Source: Kaiparowitsia implicata GSE-PSE-MK54-09C
Lineage (GTDB): Bacteria; Cyanobacteriota; Cyanobacteriia; Elainellales; Elainellaceae
Assembly (NCBI GenBank): GCA_019359435.1
Contig: JAHHHI010000085.1
Span: forward strand, 1 to 64,000
DNA: 64,000 nucleotides
Direction: 5' to 3'
Positions within the stretch are counted from its first letter, which is position 1; each line of letters starts with the position of its first letter. Shown one piece after another: positions 25,903-33,813 of the stretch. The translations under genes and the position numbers were made by a program. The notes beneath the pieces were generated by a model. That model was not told where the DNA came from and ran no database searches. It saw nothing but the letters and a program-made list of their open reading frames with translations.

Positions 25903-26250
25903 GGGTGCAGGCCGCAAAGGCCACGGCCCTGCGGACCTGCCGTTCCGGCGAGGAACGGGATGGGGAGGGAGAGCGAGAATCGACCGCTGGCGCGGGCGAG
26001 CTGGATAGGGCGGTCGCCGCTTTCCAAGCGGTGGGCACCGGCCTTGGCAGATTACACGGGCGGTCTATTGTCGTTCGGGAACGAAAGGGCGGCGCCCTTG
26101 GCGTTCCCTTCCATGCCAAAGGATCTCGCTGGCAGCGCCGGCACCGCTGAGCGGGCGGATGCTCGCCCCTGCGCGAGGATCGTCACGCTATGCGACGAGA
26201 CGCCGGCACGGCGGCTCGGTCGGAGCCGCCAGGCGGAGATAGAGCCGTAC
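25903..26250 (-). ncRNA. Candidate structured 5' leader element, copy B
   Basis: Lies between the DUF3768 gene and the HigBA pair. + strand coordinates: hairpin 1 CCGTTCC 25940-25946 with GGAACGG 25952-25958 around loop GGCGA; hairpin 2 CCGCTT 26017-26022 with AAGCGG 26026-26031; hairpin 3 AAGGGCG 26085-26091 with CGCCCTT 26093-26099; hairpin 4 GGCGGCTC 26210-26217 with GAGCCGCC 26223-26230. Compared with copy A, hairpin 1 changes C-G to T-A and hairpin 2 changes C-G to T-A with pairing kept, and hairpin 3 loses one central base yet stays palindromic. Hairpin 4 and its flank recur in copy C. Confidence 0.5.
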
Positions 26251-26326
26251 CCGAAGGGCCGCGCCCAACCTTTATTGATCTGGAAACAGATTGCGCCTAT
26301 ATTCCATACATGGAATGTCATTGCTG

Positions 26327-26689
26327 ATGAGCTGGGATGTCGAAATCACTGATGAGTTCGGAGAATGGTTCAGCGATCTCGGGCACGCCGATCAGGACGC
26401 GATCGACTTCACCGTCGATCTGCTGATCGCCGAAGGACCGAAGCTGCGTTTTCCCCATTCGTCGGGGATCAGCAATTCGCGGCACTCGCACATGCGCGAG
26501 CTGCGAACCCAGAGCGGAGGCAGGCCGCTGCGGATCTTCTACGCTTTCGATCCGCGCCGGTCGGCGATTCTGCTCATCGGCGGTGACAAGACCGGGGACG
26601 ACCGTTTCTACGAGCGGATGATCCCGGTCGCGGATGATCTTTACGACGTCTATTTGCAGGAATTGAAACAAGAAGGATTGATAAAATGA
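26327..26689 (+). CDS. higB: HigB/Gp49-like (DUF891) toxin
   Basis: 120 residues from the ATG at 26327; in-frame starts at 26291 (TTG) and 26315 are possible but would place the gene in the promoter. It has the RelE/HigB DUF891 pattern: an N-terminal VEITDEFGEWFSDL, the core SHMRELRTQSGGRPLRIFYAF, and ILLIGGDKTGDDRFYE. This family cleaves mRNA on the ribosome. It overlaps the antitoxin start by 4 bp (ATGA), the toxin-first order typical of higBA. It faces rightward, away from the structured element B. Confidence 0.82.
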   Translation: MSWDVEITDEFGEWFSDLGHADQDAIDFTVDLLIAEGPKLRFPHSSGISNSRHSHMRELRTQSGGRPLRIFYAFDPRRSAILLIGGDKTGDDRFYERMIPVADDLYDVYLQELKQEGLIK

Positions 26690-27009
26690 GCGGACATCGC
26701 CCGTTTTCCGACCTCAAGAAGGACTGGAGCGCCGAGCGCCGCGCCAAGAACGCGGCCCGCAAGGCCGAAATGGCGGCCGAGCTAGTCAGCCTCGAACAGT
26801 TGCGCGAGGGGTTAGGCATCAGCCAGGAGGAGTTGGCGAACGTCCTCGACGTGCAGCAGCCAGCCATCTCGAAGCTGGTGCGCCGACCCGACATGAAGGT
26901 GAGCACGCTACGCGAGTTGATCGCGGCGATGGGCGGAGAGCTGCACATCACCGCGACCTTCGCCGGCCGTTCGGTCGAGATCGACAATTTCAAGTCGGCC
27001 GCTGCGTGA
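26686..27009 (+). CDS. higA: HigA-like XRE-family antitoxin
   Basis: 107 residues. A Lys/Arg/Ala-rich N-terminal helix (residues about 8-30) is followed by a Cro/CI HTH with LGISQEELANVLDVQQPAISKL and then VSTLRELIAAMGGELHITATF, the usual XRE antitoxin ending. It should neutralise HigB and repress its own operon. Overlap with higB by 4 bp indicates coupled translation. Together they form a plasmid-stabilising pair. Confidence 0.85.
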   Translation: MSGHRPFSDLKKDWSAERRAKNAARKAEMAAELVSLEQLREGLGISQEELANVLDVQQPAISKLVRRPDMKVSTLRELIAAMGGELHITATFAGRSVEIDNFKSAAA

Positions 27010-27283
27010 ACGAGCGTGGTTGCTCGCGTCGCCGAGCGAATCCGCCTGCACCTTTGACGAGTGGAAGCGCTACCCGCAGCAAGTCGGACAATCCGTCTGC
27101 GCTGACGCTGCTTGTCCGTGACGGGCAGTACGCCACACTGGCGACGCCTTCGCCCTAACTATCGCTCATTTGCGACATACTGCTCGCAAAAGCTCTTGAG
27201 ATTGGGGCTGAAGCGATTTCGTGCAATCAAGCTTCCAGAATTGGCAGAAGCATCCGGTCGCGACCTTGCCCTGTCCGGCGCTT

Positions 27284-27820
27284 TCACCGCCAGACTCTAG
27301 CCAATCCCATCGACACGAGATGGTCGCCTGCATCGTTGCCGCGGACGGTTAGCGTTGCCAGCGTGCGCCCGTAGCGATCGGTGCCGTTGCGCGAGATGAC
27401 AACCGGCCCGTCCGCGAGAAAGGAAGCCAGTTCGTCGCGGCTGCGCTCAGCTAAAGCGTAGTCGCACCAACCCTGCCGGCGAGGATCTTCGCATTTCGGG
27501 CTTCCCGACATTTCCGGGGCGTCAATATTCTCGATGCGAACCCGCTCGCCCTCGCATGTACGGATCGTATCTCCATCGTGGACATTCGCGATGCACAATG
27601 CAGGCGTCGCATAGGTGACGGCGTTAGTACTCGCCAAGCCGGACCATCCTGGCCCCATCCAATAACTGGCGCCAAGGCCGAGCCCACCGCCAGCGAAAAG
27701 GCCAACAATGATGATCGCTGCCGTGCCCGGTCCCTTCTTTGCTCGTCGGGACGCGGGACCGGAGCGGGTTCGATGCCCCCGGAATTGCAGCACGTTATTA
27801 GCACCCCGCCTCTTGCGCAT
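27284..27820 (-). CDS. Staphylococcal-nuclease-like (thermonuclease) protein, membrane anchored
   Basis: 178 residues. After a basic N-terminus there is one hydrophobic segment (residues about 30-52, AAIIIVGLFAGGGLGLGASYW) and then an SNase domain. The catalytic positions are present: VHDGDTI, RVRIENIDAPE (Arg, Asp, Glu of the active site) and DRYGRTLATL. This suggests an active Ca-dependent phosphodiesterase facing the periplasm. It ends MGLARVWR, as in many short SNase-domain proteins. A second, more divergent SNase gene lies at 34778-35377. Such genes are frequent on alphaproteobacterial conjugative plasmids; role unproven. Confidence 0.8.
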   Translation of the reverse strand: MRKRRGANNVLQFRGHRTRSGPASRRAKKGPGTAAIIIVGLFAGGGLGLGASYWMGPGWSGLASTNAVTYATPALCIANVHDGDTIRTCEGERVRIENIDAPEMSGSPKCEDPRRQGWCDYALAERSRDELASFLADGPVVISRNGTDRYGRTLATLTVRGNDAGDHLVSMGLARVWR

Positions 27821-27979
27821 TGTGCTCGTATCGGCGGCGAAACTTCACCGCGCAAGCTCAATTCAGAGGGGCCATGGTATGATGCTCATCTGCGGATTCG
27901 AAATGCGGCCCTTGATCTGAAATCACCGGAGGACCAAGCTTCCCTGTCGCTTGTTCCATATTTGTTCTAACAAGCGGAC

Positions 27980-28342
27980 ATGCGAATCGACCGGATCACC
28001 CACATTGCCATGCGCGTCCTCTACGACGCAGCGGCCCGGGCGAAATGCGGCGAGGTTGAGCGAACATGGGGGCACCGCCTCGCGCTGGAATGGATGGTGC
28101 AAAAGGGCATTGCGGAGCCGTGGCAAGCGGCGGACTTCTGGGACGCCCTCGCGATCCAGTGGGACACTCACCAATACGAGCACACCGCCGGGTACGTTCA
28201 AGTCACCCGGCTCATGGGTGCGCTGACCAACTGGAGCTATCGGTTAGGCCTCGAACCGCTTGGCCCGATCGAAATGGGCCGGCTCGCGCACCCATATCTG
28301 GCGGACCTTGAATTCGACTGCGGAACACAGCAGCTTCCCTGC
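27980..28342 (+). other. In-frame 121-codon extension or gene fused to the SRAP gene
   Basis: From an ATG at 27980 the frame runs without stop into the SRAP gene at 28343. The encoded stretch looks coding (regular codon use, MRIDRITHIAMRVLYDAAAR, then aromatic-rich helices) and resembles small plasmid proteins of unknown function that normally stand alone. The ribosome site before 27980 is weak (AAGCGG). Either two genes have fused by loss of a stop, or ribosomes start again at 28343. Confidence 0.5.
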
Positions 28343-29029
28343 ATGTGCAACCGCTACAGGCCTGGTGAACGCCACCGCATCGAGGATCACTTCTCGGCCC
28401 GTCGCCTCCGTGAGTTCAACGAAGGCCCTGCGATCGTGCATCCACGCGAACCGGGCTGGGTGGTGCGTCAGGGCGACGGCCAGCGCATTCTCGAACACAT
28501 GACGTGGGGCTTTCCGGTCTATCTGCGGGGCAAGTCAGGACAACCCCTCAAGGTCAAGCCCACCAACAATGCCCGCTTCGACAAGCTGGGCGCCTATTGG
28601 AAACAGTGGGCAATGTTCCCCAAGAACCGTTGCCTCATTCCCGCCGCGGCCTACGCCGAAGCGGTCGGCCCCGCCGGCGCAATGATGACCACATGGCTTT
28701 CCGTGAAGGATAGTCCCGTATTCGCGTGGGCAGGGCTGTGGCGCGAAAGCGATGAGTGGGGCCTATGCTACACCGGCGTCATGACCGATAACGCGCCTGA
28801 GCTGGCATCAATTCATGATCGCTCGCCGGTCATCCTCGATCCCCAAGATTGGGATACCTGGCTCAATGCACCGTTGGACGACCTGTATAGCTTCGATCGA
28901 CCGTTCCCGGCCGATCGAATCGCCGTAAAGCGAACAAGCGTGCTCTGGAAAAATGGGGGCAGAGCCGACCAATTCGCCGACATTCCAGGCGAGCATCAAC
29001 CAGCGCCCCAAAGTCCCGCGAACGAATAA
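28343..29029 (+). CDS. SOS-response-associated (SRAP/YedK/HMCES) protein
   Basis: 228 residues counted from MCNRYRPG. SRAP proteins use Cys2, exposed after Met removal, to form a covalent thiazolidine link with abasic sites in single-stranded DNA, shielding them. The other active-site regions are visible: PTNNARFD (Asn), the Glu in AAAYAEAV, and HDRSPVIL (His). Only a start at 28343 places the Cys at position 2, yet no clear ribosome binding site precedes it and the frame is open 121 codons upstream. Proteolytic release of Cys from the longer protein is another option. On a conjugative plasmid this protein may protect incoming single strands. Confidence 0.8.
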   Translation: MCNRYRPGERHRIEDHFSARRLREFNEGPAIVHPREPGWVVRQGDGQRILEHMTWGFPVYLRGKSGQPLKVKPTNNARFDKLGAYWKQWAMFPKNRCLIPAAAYAEAVGPAGAMMTTWLSVKDSPVFAWAGLWRESDEWGLCYTGVMTDNAPELASIHDRSPVILDPQDWDTWLNAPLDDLYSFDRPFPADRIAVKRTSVLWKNGGRADQFADIPGEHQPAPQSPANE

Positions 29030-29112
29030 CGCCTAGCGGAAAGCTCGCTGCGCAAAATTTACAGGTCCAGCTCCTGCTGCCGAAACTCAGCGGGTTCGTC
29101 GCCCTCGTTTCC

Positions 29113-29460
29113 TTACCAAAGGATCTTGTCGCCCTTCCAGATGGTCACAAATCCGCGCCCGGAGTGGTCAGGCCTGGGGTCGGCCATTCGCTCGAAATTG
29201 TAGCAACGACTGCGGCCCATCGTACCCGAAAAGCTTAAAGGGCCTCCAAGGCGGTGCATGACGCGGTGGCAAGCGCCGCTCGGCTCCTTGACCCGTCGAC
29301 CATACCCGCCCTTCCACGCCCGATAGTCCGATTCCTCTCGCTCGCTGGGCTGGGTCCAGTGCTGGCAACGGACGCAAGCAGCATCATAGGGTAGGGGCGG
29401 GTTTGCCGCCGCTGGGCGGTCATCGTCCAGCGGCGGCCCGTTATTGTGGCCGATGCTCAC
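29113..29460 (-). CDS. Hypothetical protein with paired cysteines (115 aa)
   Basis: 115 residues starting MSIGHNNGPPLDDD, an N-terminus seen in several small alphaproteobacterial plasmid and phage proteins. Four Cys are spread over the protein (CVRCQHW, GACHRV, RCYNFE), which could bind a metal. No domain recognised. The start overlaps the end of the next upstream gene by 4 bp, so it is the last gene of a three-gene leftward set. Confidence 0.55.
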   Translation of the reverse strand: MSIGHNNGPPLDDDRPAAANPPLPYDAACVRCQHWTQPSEREESDYRAWKGGYGRRVKEPSGACHRVMHRLGGPLSFSGTMGRSRCYNFERMADPRPDHSGRGFVTIWKGDKILW

Positions 29461-29810
29461 GCCGCACTCTCACCCTCGGCCAGCTCGCGGCGCGCGTTAC
29501 GCTTAGCCAAAACGCGAATTGCGGCCCGTGTCGAAGACAAGTCGGGATGGCCGGCGGCGATCTGCTCGAGCGTGGGGCGTGACGGCGCGACGATGGCACC
29601 GGCCTCAATCTGCACACGGTAGAGTAGGGCAGTCCGCCCGGCCTCGACCAAGAGGCGGCGCGTCTCAGCGTCATACCAACGCCGGAAACGCTTGGTCGGC
29701 GGCGCTGAGCGCAGACCGGCATGAATATGGCTACGCGCGTCGGCCATCGTCACCAATCCGCGCGCGCGGGCAAAAGCCGCAAGGCTTTGAACAATGGGGA
29801 CGGCGCTCAT
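29457..29810 (-). CDS. Hypothetical protein (117 aa)
   Basis: 117 residues, Ala/Arg-rich and mostly helical, starting MSAVPIVQSLAAFARARGL. It has no motif I recognise. It overlaps both neighbours by 4 bp (29457-29460 and 29807-29810), so it is translated with them and is very likely real. Confidence 0.6.
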   Translation of the reverse strand: MSAVPIVQSLAAFARARGLVTMADARSHIHAGLRSAPPTKRFRRWYDAETRRLLVEAGRTALLYRVQIEAGAIVAPSRPTLEQIAAGHPDLSSTRAAIRVLAKRNARRELAEGESAA

Positions 29811-30097
29811 GGCTGCGGCTCCCGCGCGTCGCCGCGCACGATCTGGAAGCCCGCGCGCGCCAGCTCGTCACACAGCGCCCGCTTGCGCTCGATCCCTTCG
29901 CCTTTGCTGGCGATATAGGCGGAACGGCCATGATGAAATTCGAACCCGGCGCGTTTCAGACAACCGCGAAACCGCTGGTGGGTGCGCTCGCTCCAATCAA
30001 AGGTGCCCGCATAATTGCGGAAAGCGGCGACGGCATAGACGGAGCCGTAATTTTCATTACGCCAGCTAAGTTCGATTTTCGGGGGATTCTTGGGCAT
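29807..30097 (-). CDS. Hypothetical protein (96 aa)
   Basis: 96 residues from the ATG at 30097 (MPKNPPKIELSWRNENYG). The in-frame extension further upstream enters the space behind ardC and looks non-coding. The protein is basic with the pattern FDWSERTHQRFRGCLKRAGFEFHHGRSAY, suggestive of a small DNA-binding or winged fold, but I cannot assign a family. It follows ardC by 56 bp on the same strand and is the first of three overlapping small genes. Confidence 0.6.
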   Translation of the reverse strand: MPKNPPKIELSWRNENYGSVYAVAAFRNYAGTFDWSERTHQRFRGCLKRAGFEFHHGRSAYIASKGEGIERKRALCDELARAGFQIVRGDAREPQP

Positions 30098-30153
30098 CGG
30101 TCGATCCTTCGGAAACGGGTACGGGGCGGCGCTGATGGCCGCCCTTGATCTGG

Positions 30154-31092
30154 TCAGGCAGCGCGAGCCATGACGGGCGCGCCCATGAGGGACAGGATCC
30201 ATTCGCTTGCCGCTTGCGCGGCGGTCGCGGCCCGGAAGATGGCGCGTTTGTCGTTGCGGAGCGCCCCGATCCAACTTGAGACGTAAGCGGCGTGGTCCTC
30301 GCGCTCGGTCGGTTCCATGCCAAGCTGCGCGCAAAGCATCGCTGCGCCAATTTCAGCTATGAGCTCTTCGGCGGCCCTGATTTCCTTTGATTTTCCATAT
30401 TGATAGAGCGTTTCGCGGTTAAGCCGGGACGTGTGCCCGCTGCTGTGCACTACCTCGTGCGCGAGGGTCGCATAGAAGGCATTGCCGCTCACGAAATCCG
30501 CGAAGGCGGGCATCGTGATGCTGTCCAAAATCGGGTGATAATAGGCGCTGTTGCCGCCTTCACGGTACGGGACCTGATAGCGGGCAAAGGTTGCGTCAAG
30601 TCCCGGATCGCGCTGGTCACGGTTCTTTAACGCGATCTGCGGCGCGGGATATTTGGCAATGTCGAGGCTGTCGATCTGCTCGACATTGAACACGACATAT
30701 TTCTTCAGATAGCTGCGGGTCCGGTCCTCCTCGCCACCACCGCTCGGCTGCTCCTCGGCCTCCGCATCCTTGGGGGTGAAGATTCCGGCATGAACAACAA
30801 GATTGCCCTTCTCGCCCTTCCTGACCTGTCCGCCCAACTCGCTCGCTTGCCGGTAAGTCATCCAATAGGGGTTGCTATAACCGCGCGCCATCGCGGCGGA
30901 CCAAAGGAGGAGAATATTGATCCCGCGATAGGCGGTGCCCTCGTGCCGCAGGGGAAGCGATGCCGCGCCGCTTGCCCATGACGGGGTCCAAGGCCGGGTG
31001 CCTGCTTCCAGCATGGCGACGATCTGGTTGGTCACTTCCTCGTAAATGTCGATCCGGTGAGGTTTGGCGCTACGGGCTGCGGTGCGGGCCAT
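30154..31092 (-). CDS. ardC: ArdC-type antirestriction protein
   Basis: 312 residues. The N-terminal ~130 residues match the ArdC/DUF1738 single-stranded-DNA-binding domain (IYEEVTNQIVAMLEAGTRPW, YRGINILLLW, YWMTYRQA, VRKGEKG). The C-terminal half is a zincin-like metallopeptidase with HEVVHSSGH (residues 212-220, HExxH metal motif). ArdC proteins protect the incoming plasmid strand from host restriction. Its presence on a plasmid that also carries BREX is notable. It is leftward, preceded by a 455-bp stretch containing a structured element of the A/B type, and is followed by three small coupled genes. Confidence 0.87.
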   Translation of the reverse strand: MARTAARSAKPHRIDIYEEVTNQIVAMLEAGTRPWTPSWASGAASLPLRHEGTAYRGINILLLWSAAMARGYSNPYWMTYRQASELGGQVRKGEKGNLVVHAGIFTPKDAEAEEQPSGGGEEDRTRSYLKKYVVFNVEQIDSLDIAKYPAPQIALKNRDQRDPGLDATFARYQVPYREGGNSAYYHPILDSITMPAFADFVSGNAFYATLAHEVVHSSGHTSRLNRETLYQYGKSKEIRAAEELIAEIGAAMLCAQLGMEPTEREDHAAYVSSWIGALRNDKRAIFRAATAAQAASEWILSLMGAPVMARAA

Positions 31093-31547
31093 GTCTTTGT
31101 TTCCCTTCCTAAATGGAGTTGAAGGCGATGGGTGCCATCGGCTTCTGCCCGCTGGCGAAGCGGGTCGGGGAATGGCGCAAATCAGGGCCGGTCAGCGGGG
31201 AGGGGGATCACCCGGCCTGCACGGAACGTGGGTGAAGGAAGGGCGGGGAAACCCCGCTGATCGCCAAGCGAGGCCGAGAGGCCGAGACGGTCCAGCCCTT
31301 GCGCCAGGGGGCCGGAACAGGCCCCGGAAACGAACCGGTTAACGCCGACGGCCATCGCCGTCGCCATGCCCCGCGCGAGCGATCGAAACCCGGATGGGCC
31401 GAGACGGATTGCGGCTCGGTCGGAACCGCCAGGTGCAGATAGAGCGCGGTCCCGAACGGGACGCGCTATCCTTGTCGCCTTGTCAGAATAGGTTTGACAG
31501 CATCGTTCGCCGCACAAATATTTCGGCCACCGGGGGGATGGACTTTA
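31093..31547 (-). ncRNA. Candidate structured leader, copy C, upstream of ardC
   Basis: 455 bp without a gene between ardC and the divergent DUF3644 gene. + strand coordinates: hairpin 1 CCCGCT 31148-31153 with AGCGGG 31159-31164 around the same GGCGA loop as copies A and B but with different stem bases; hairpin 4 GCGGCTC 31411-31417 with GAACCGC 31423-31429, which pairs fully on the leftward strand if G-U is allowed; then a long stem AGCGC..GTCCC with GGGACGCGCT at about 31441-31465 with one bulged base. The loop identity and changed but pairing stems support a conserved leader on the leftward transcript or on the single strand. Confidence 0.5.
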
Positions 31548-32753
31548 ATGCCAGGAAGGAAAAAAGGACATCATCTGGAGCGTTGGGAAGTCGCGCTCGT
31601 AAAGGCCATGCTCGCAACCCAGAAATATAACGACCAGGACGTGCTTGCCTATTTCACCCGTCCGACCCGGACCATCAATCATCGGCTGATTTCCGAGATA
31701 CGGTCCGATAAGAAACACAAGGCCATAAAGGCAGCCAACCCCGACCAGCTTACCGAGTTTCTGCAAAACTGGCCTGACCTCGACGGTGAAACCGGCCTCA
31801 GCGTGCGCGGAGACGAGCTGCTGATAAAGGCGCGGGAGGCAATGATCGCCGCGGTTCATAATTTCAATGCGGCGGGACTGACGTTCCGATCCGAGATTTT
31901 CATCACCACCGCCATGATCGCATGGACCTATCTGTGTCACGCATGGTTCAAACGCGAAGGCATCGACTATCGCTACAAGGAAAATGGCGCGGTCAAGAAG
32001 CTCGCCAGCGGCGCCGACGCCTATTGGGAACTGGGCAAATGCGTCCGCAACAACAAGCTTCCGATCACCAAGGGCGTGCGGCAGAATCTCGAACTGTTGC
32101 TGGAGATCCGGCACGAGATCGAACATCGCTCGACGGACCGGATCGACAATGCGCTAGGGTCGCTGATGCAGGCGTGCTGCATCAATTTCAACGAGGCCCT
32201 GCGCATGTGGTTCGGCGAACAATTCGGCCTGGAGCGGCGCTTGCCAATTGCGCTCCAGTTCGTAACTTTCAACGCCGCCCAGGCCGCGGGGCTAAAAAAG
32301 GCTTCGGCACTGCCGTCCACCATCGCCGCGAGAATGGATGCCTTCCATGCAGCAATGAGCGACGATGAGCTTCGTGACCCGGCATTCTCCTACCGGGTTG
32401 CCTTCGTACCGAAGGTGGGCAGCAAGGCCAGCAAATCCGATCTGGCTGTCGAGTTCATCAAACCCGATTCAGCCGAGGGTAAGGCGATCAATTCGGTGTT
32501 GCTCAAGGAGGTCGACAAGGCGCGCTACACCGCAAGCCAAATTATCAAGGCTATGCAGGATGATGGATTTCCCCGGTTCAACCAGGCCCACCATACGGCC
32601 TTGTGGAAGGAGCTGGACGCCAAAGACCCGGAAAAGGGCTTTGGCCGCGAAGGTGACTATAGCGGCACCTGGGTCTGGTTCGACAGTTGGATCGCCCGCG
32701 TGAAAGCGCATTGTCAGGAAAACGCTGCAAAATATGTCGGTGGAGCTGAATAA
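31548..32753 (+). CDS. DUF3644-domain protein
   Basis: 401 residues from the ATG at 31548 (MPGRKKGHHLERWEVALVKAML). The upstream in-frame start at 31494 would read through a promoter-like region. The N-terminal ~60 residues resemble a small HTH-like segment (YNDQDVLAYFTRPTRTINHR), followed by the DUF3644 region with WTYLCHAWFKREGIDYRY and LLLEIRHEIEHRS, whose R-x-E-I-E-H pattern recalls HEPN-like helical folds. Function of DUF3644 is unknown. It occurs near defence genes in various genomes. Here it is followed by a gene fragment and then the nucleotidyltransferase pair, on the same strand. Confidence 0.75.
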   Translation: MPGRKKGHHLERWEVALVKAMLATQKYNDQDVLAYFTRPTRTINHRLISEIRSDKKHKAIKAANPDQLTEFLQNWPDLDGETGLSVRGDELLIKAREAMIAAVHNFNAAGLTFRSEIFITTAMIAWTYLCHAWFKREGIDYRYKENGAVKKLASGADAYWELGKCVRNNKLPITKGVRQNLELLLEIRHEIEHRSTDRIDNALGSLMQACCINFNEALRMWFGEQFGLERRLPIALQFVTFNAAQAAGLKKASALPSTIAARMDAFHAAMSDDELRDPAFSYRVAFVPKVGSKASKSDLAVEFIKPDSAEGKAINSVLLKEVDKARYTASQIIKAMQDDGFPRFNQAHHTALWKELDAKDPEKGFGREGDYSGTWVWFDSWIARVKAHCQENAAKYVGGAE

Positions 32754-32762
32754 CTCCGCTGC

Positions 32763-32891
32763 GCTTGCCCAATTGTCGATGAGTATCCGAACCTGGCCGC
32801 CTACGTCGCACGCGGCCAAGCACGGCCCGCTTACAAGCGCGCTTTCGACGCTCAGTTATCGGTCTTCACCAGCGCCTCATCAACCGCCTGA
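32763..32891 (+). pseudogene. C-terminal fragment of a glutathione S-transferase
   Basis: A frame ending in TGA at 32889-32891 reads EYPNLAAYVARGQARPAYK, then a QLSVF segment. This is the typical tail of bacterial glutathione S-transferases (conserved YPNLAAYxARGxARPAYxRA). Nothing of the N-terminal thioredoxin-like half or the rest of the helical domain is present upstream, where the DUF3644 gene ends at 32753. It is a remnant, probably of chromosomal origin, left by recombination, and marks a junction between DUF3644 and the following pair. Confidence 0.75.
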
Positions 32892-33051
32892 TGATCGTCT
32901 GCTTCGCGCAACATTGCCGCCGCTCAGTGGATCAGGCGGCGATCCTGAAACCGGCCATTCATTTAGCCACGGCACCGCTCAGGCAAAGTTTTGCGGATTG
33001 CGGCTGTCCGGTCTGCTTGTACATTTGGTGCCGCGCCATATTGTCCCCACC

Positions 33052-33813
33052 ATGGTAGGGATCGACGAACATCTGCGCGCGGTATTAGCAAGACATCGGG
33101 TAGACACCGGCCTCTTTTCGCCCGTGCGCAGCGTCCAGCCATTGATCGAGCCGGTCATCCGCAAGTGGGGTGGCCCATTCATCGTCGATATCCGCACGAG
33201 CGGTTCGTTCGCAAAGGGAACCGCAGTGCATGGCGGCACGGACATCGACCTCTTCGTCTCGCTGACATCGACGCTGACCGACACTTTGCAGCAGATCTCG
33301 GACACCCTTTTCAACGCCTTTTCCCAGGCCGGCTATGCGACGCGCCGTCAGAATGTTTCGATCGGATTGACGGTCAATGGCTGGAAAGTCGATGTAACGC
33401 CGAGCAGGCGGCAAGATCAGCGCGGGAATTATCACAGTCTTTGGAGCACCAAAACGGCTAGCTGGTTGCAGACGAACATCAGCGAACACATTCGGGTGGT
33501 GTCCAACTCTGGGCGTCTCGACGAAATTCGTCTGATCAAAATCTGGCGCAATCGCTTTGGCATCGACTGGCAATCGTTCTATCTTGAGCTTTTCGTACTC
33601 GATGCGCTCCGAGGTGCCCGGGTCGGCAATGTCCAGGAGAACGTCGTTACCGTGTTTCGAGCTATTACGACCTCGCTTGCCACCAAACGGCTCATCGACC
33701 CGGCGAACACCAACAATGTCGTCTCGAATGTGCTGACGGCGCAGGGCAAGTCCGCTGTGATGAAAAGTGCGCAGTCCGCCCTTGAGAGCCCATGGAACGT
33801 CGTGTTTCAATGA
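33052..33813 (+). CDS. OAS/CD-NTase-like nucleotidyltransferase
   Basis: 253 residues from the ATG at 33052; further upstream the same frame crosses the GST fragment region and is not credible. No strong ribosome binding site is seen. The polymerase-beta fold signature GSFAKGT (Gly51-Ser52) is followed by TDIDLFV (Asp64, Asp66), and a third acidic residue sits in WKVDVTPS (Asp114). The C-terminal RLIKIWRNRFGI..FYLELFVLDAL resembles the helical half of 2'-5'-oligoadenylate synthases and bacterial CD-NTases. All three metal ligands are intact, so it may make a nucleotide second messenger. It overlaps the next gene, a nuclease-like protein, by 4 bp, as signalling enzymes overlap effectors in CBASS. 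The link to CBASS is inference. Confidence 0.78.
   Translation: MVGIDEHLRAVLARHRVDTGLFSPVRSVQPLIEPVIRKWGGPFIVDIRTSGSFAKGTAVHGGTDIDLFVSLTSTLTDTLQQISDTLFNAFSQAGYATRRQNVSIGLTVNGWKVDVTPSRRQDQRGNYHSLWSTKTASWLQTNISEHIRVVSNSGRLDEIRLIKIWRNRFGIDWQSFYLELFVLDALRGARVGNVQENVVTVFRAITTSLATKRLIDPANTNNVVSNVLTAQGKSAVMKSAQSALESPWNVVFQ

Noticed and set aside
27010-27283. Possible gene between higA and the SNase gene
   Set aside because: A 62-codon rightward frame exists (27112-27300) but runs into the 3' end of the opposing gene and has no ribosome site.
32754-33051. N-terminal extension of the nucleotidyltransferase frame to 32734
   Set aside because: The extension overlaps the DUF3644 end and crosses the GST fragment in another frame. 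Its residues (many Ser and Pro) do not look like a domain.
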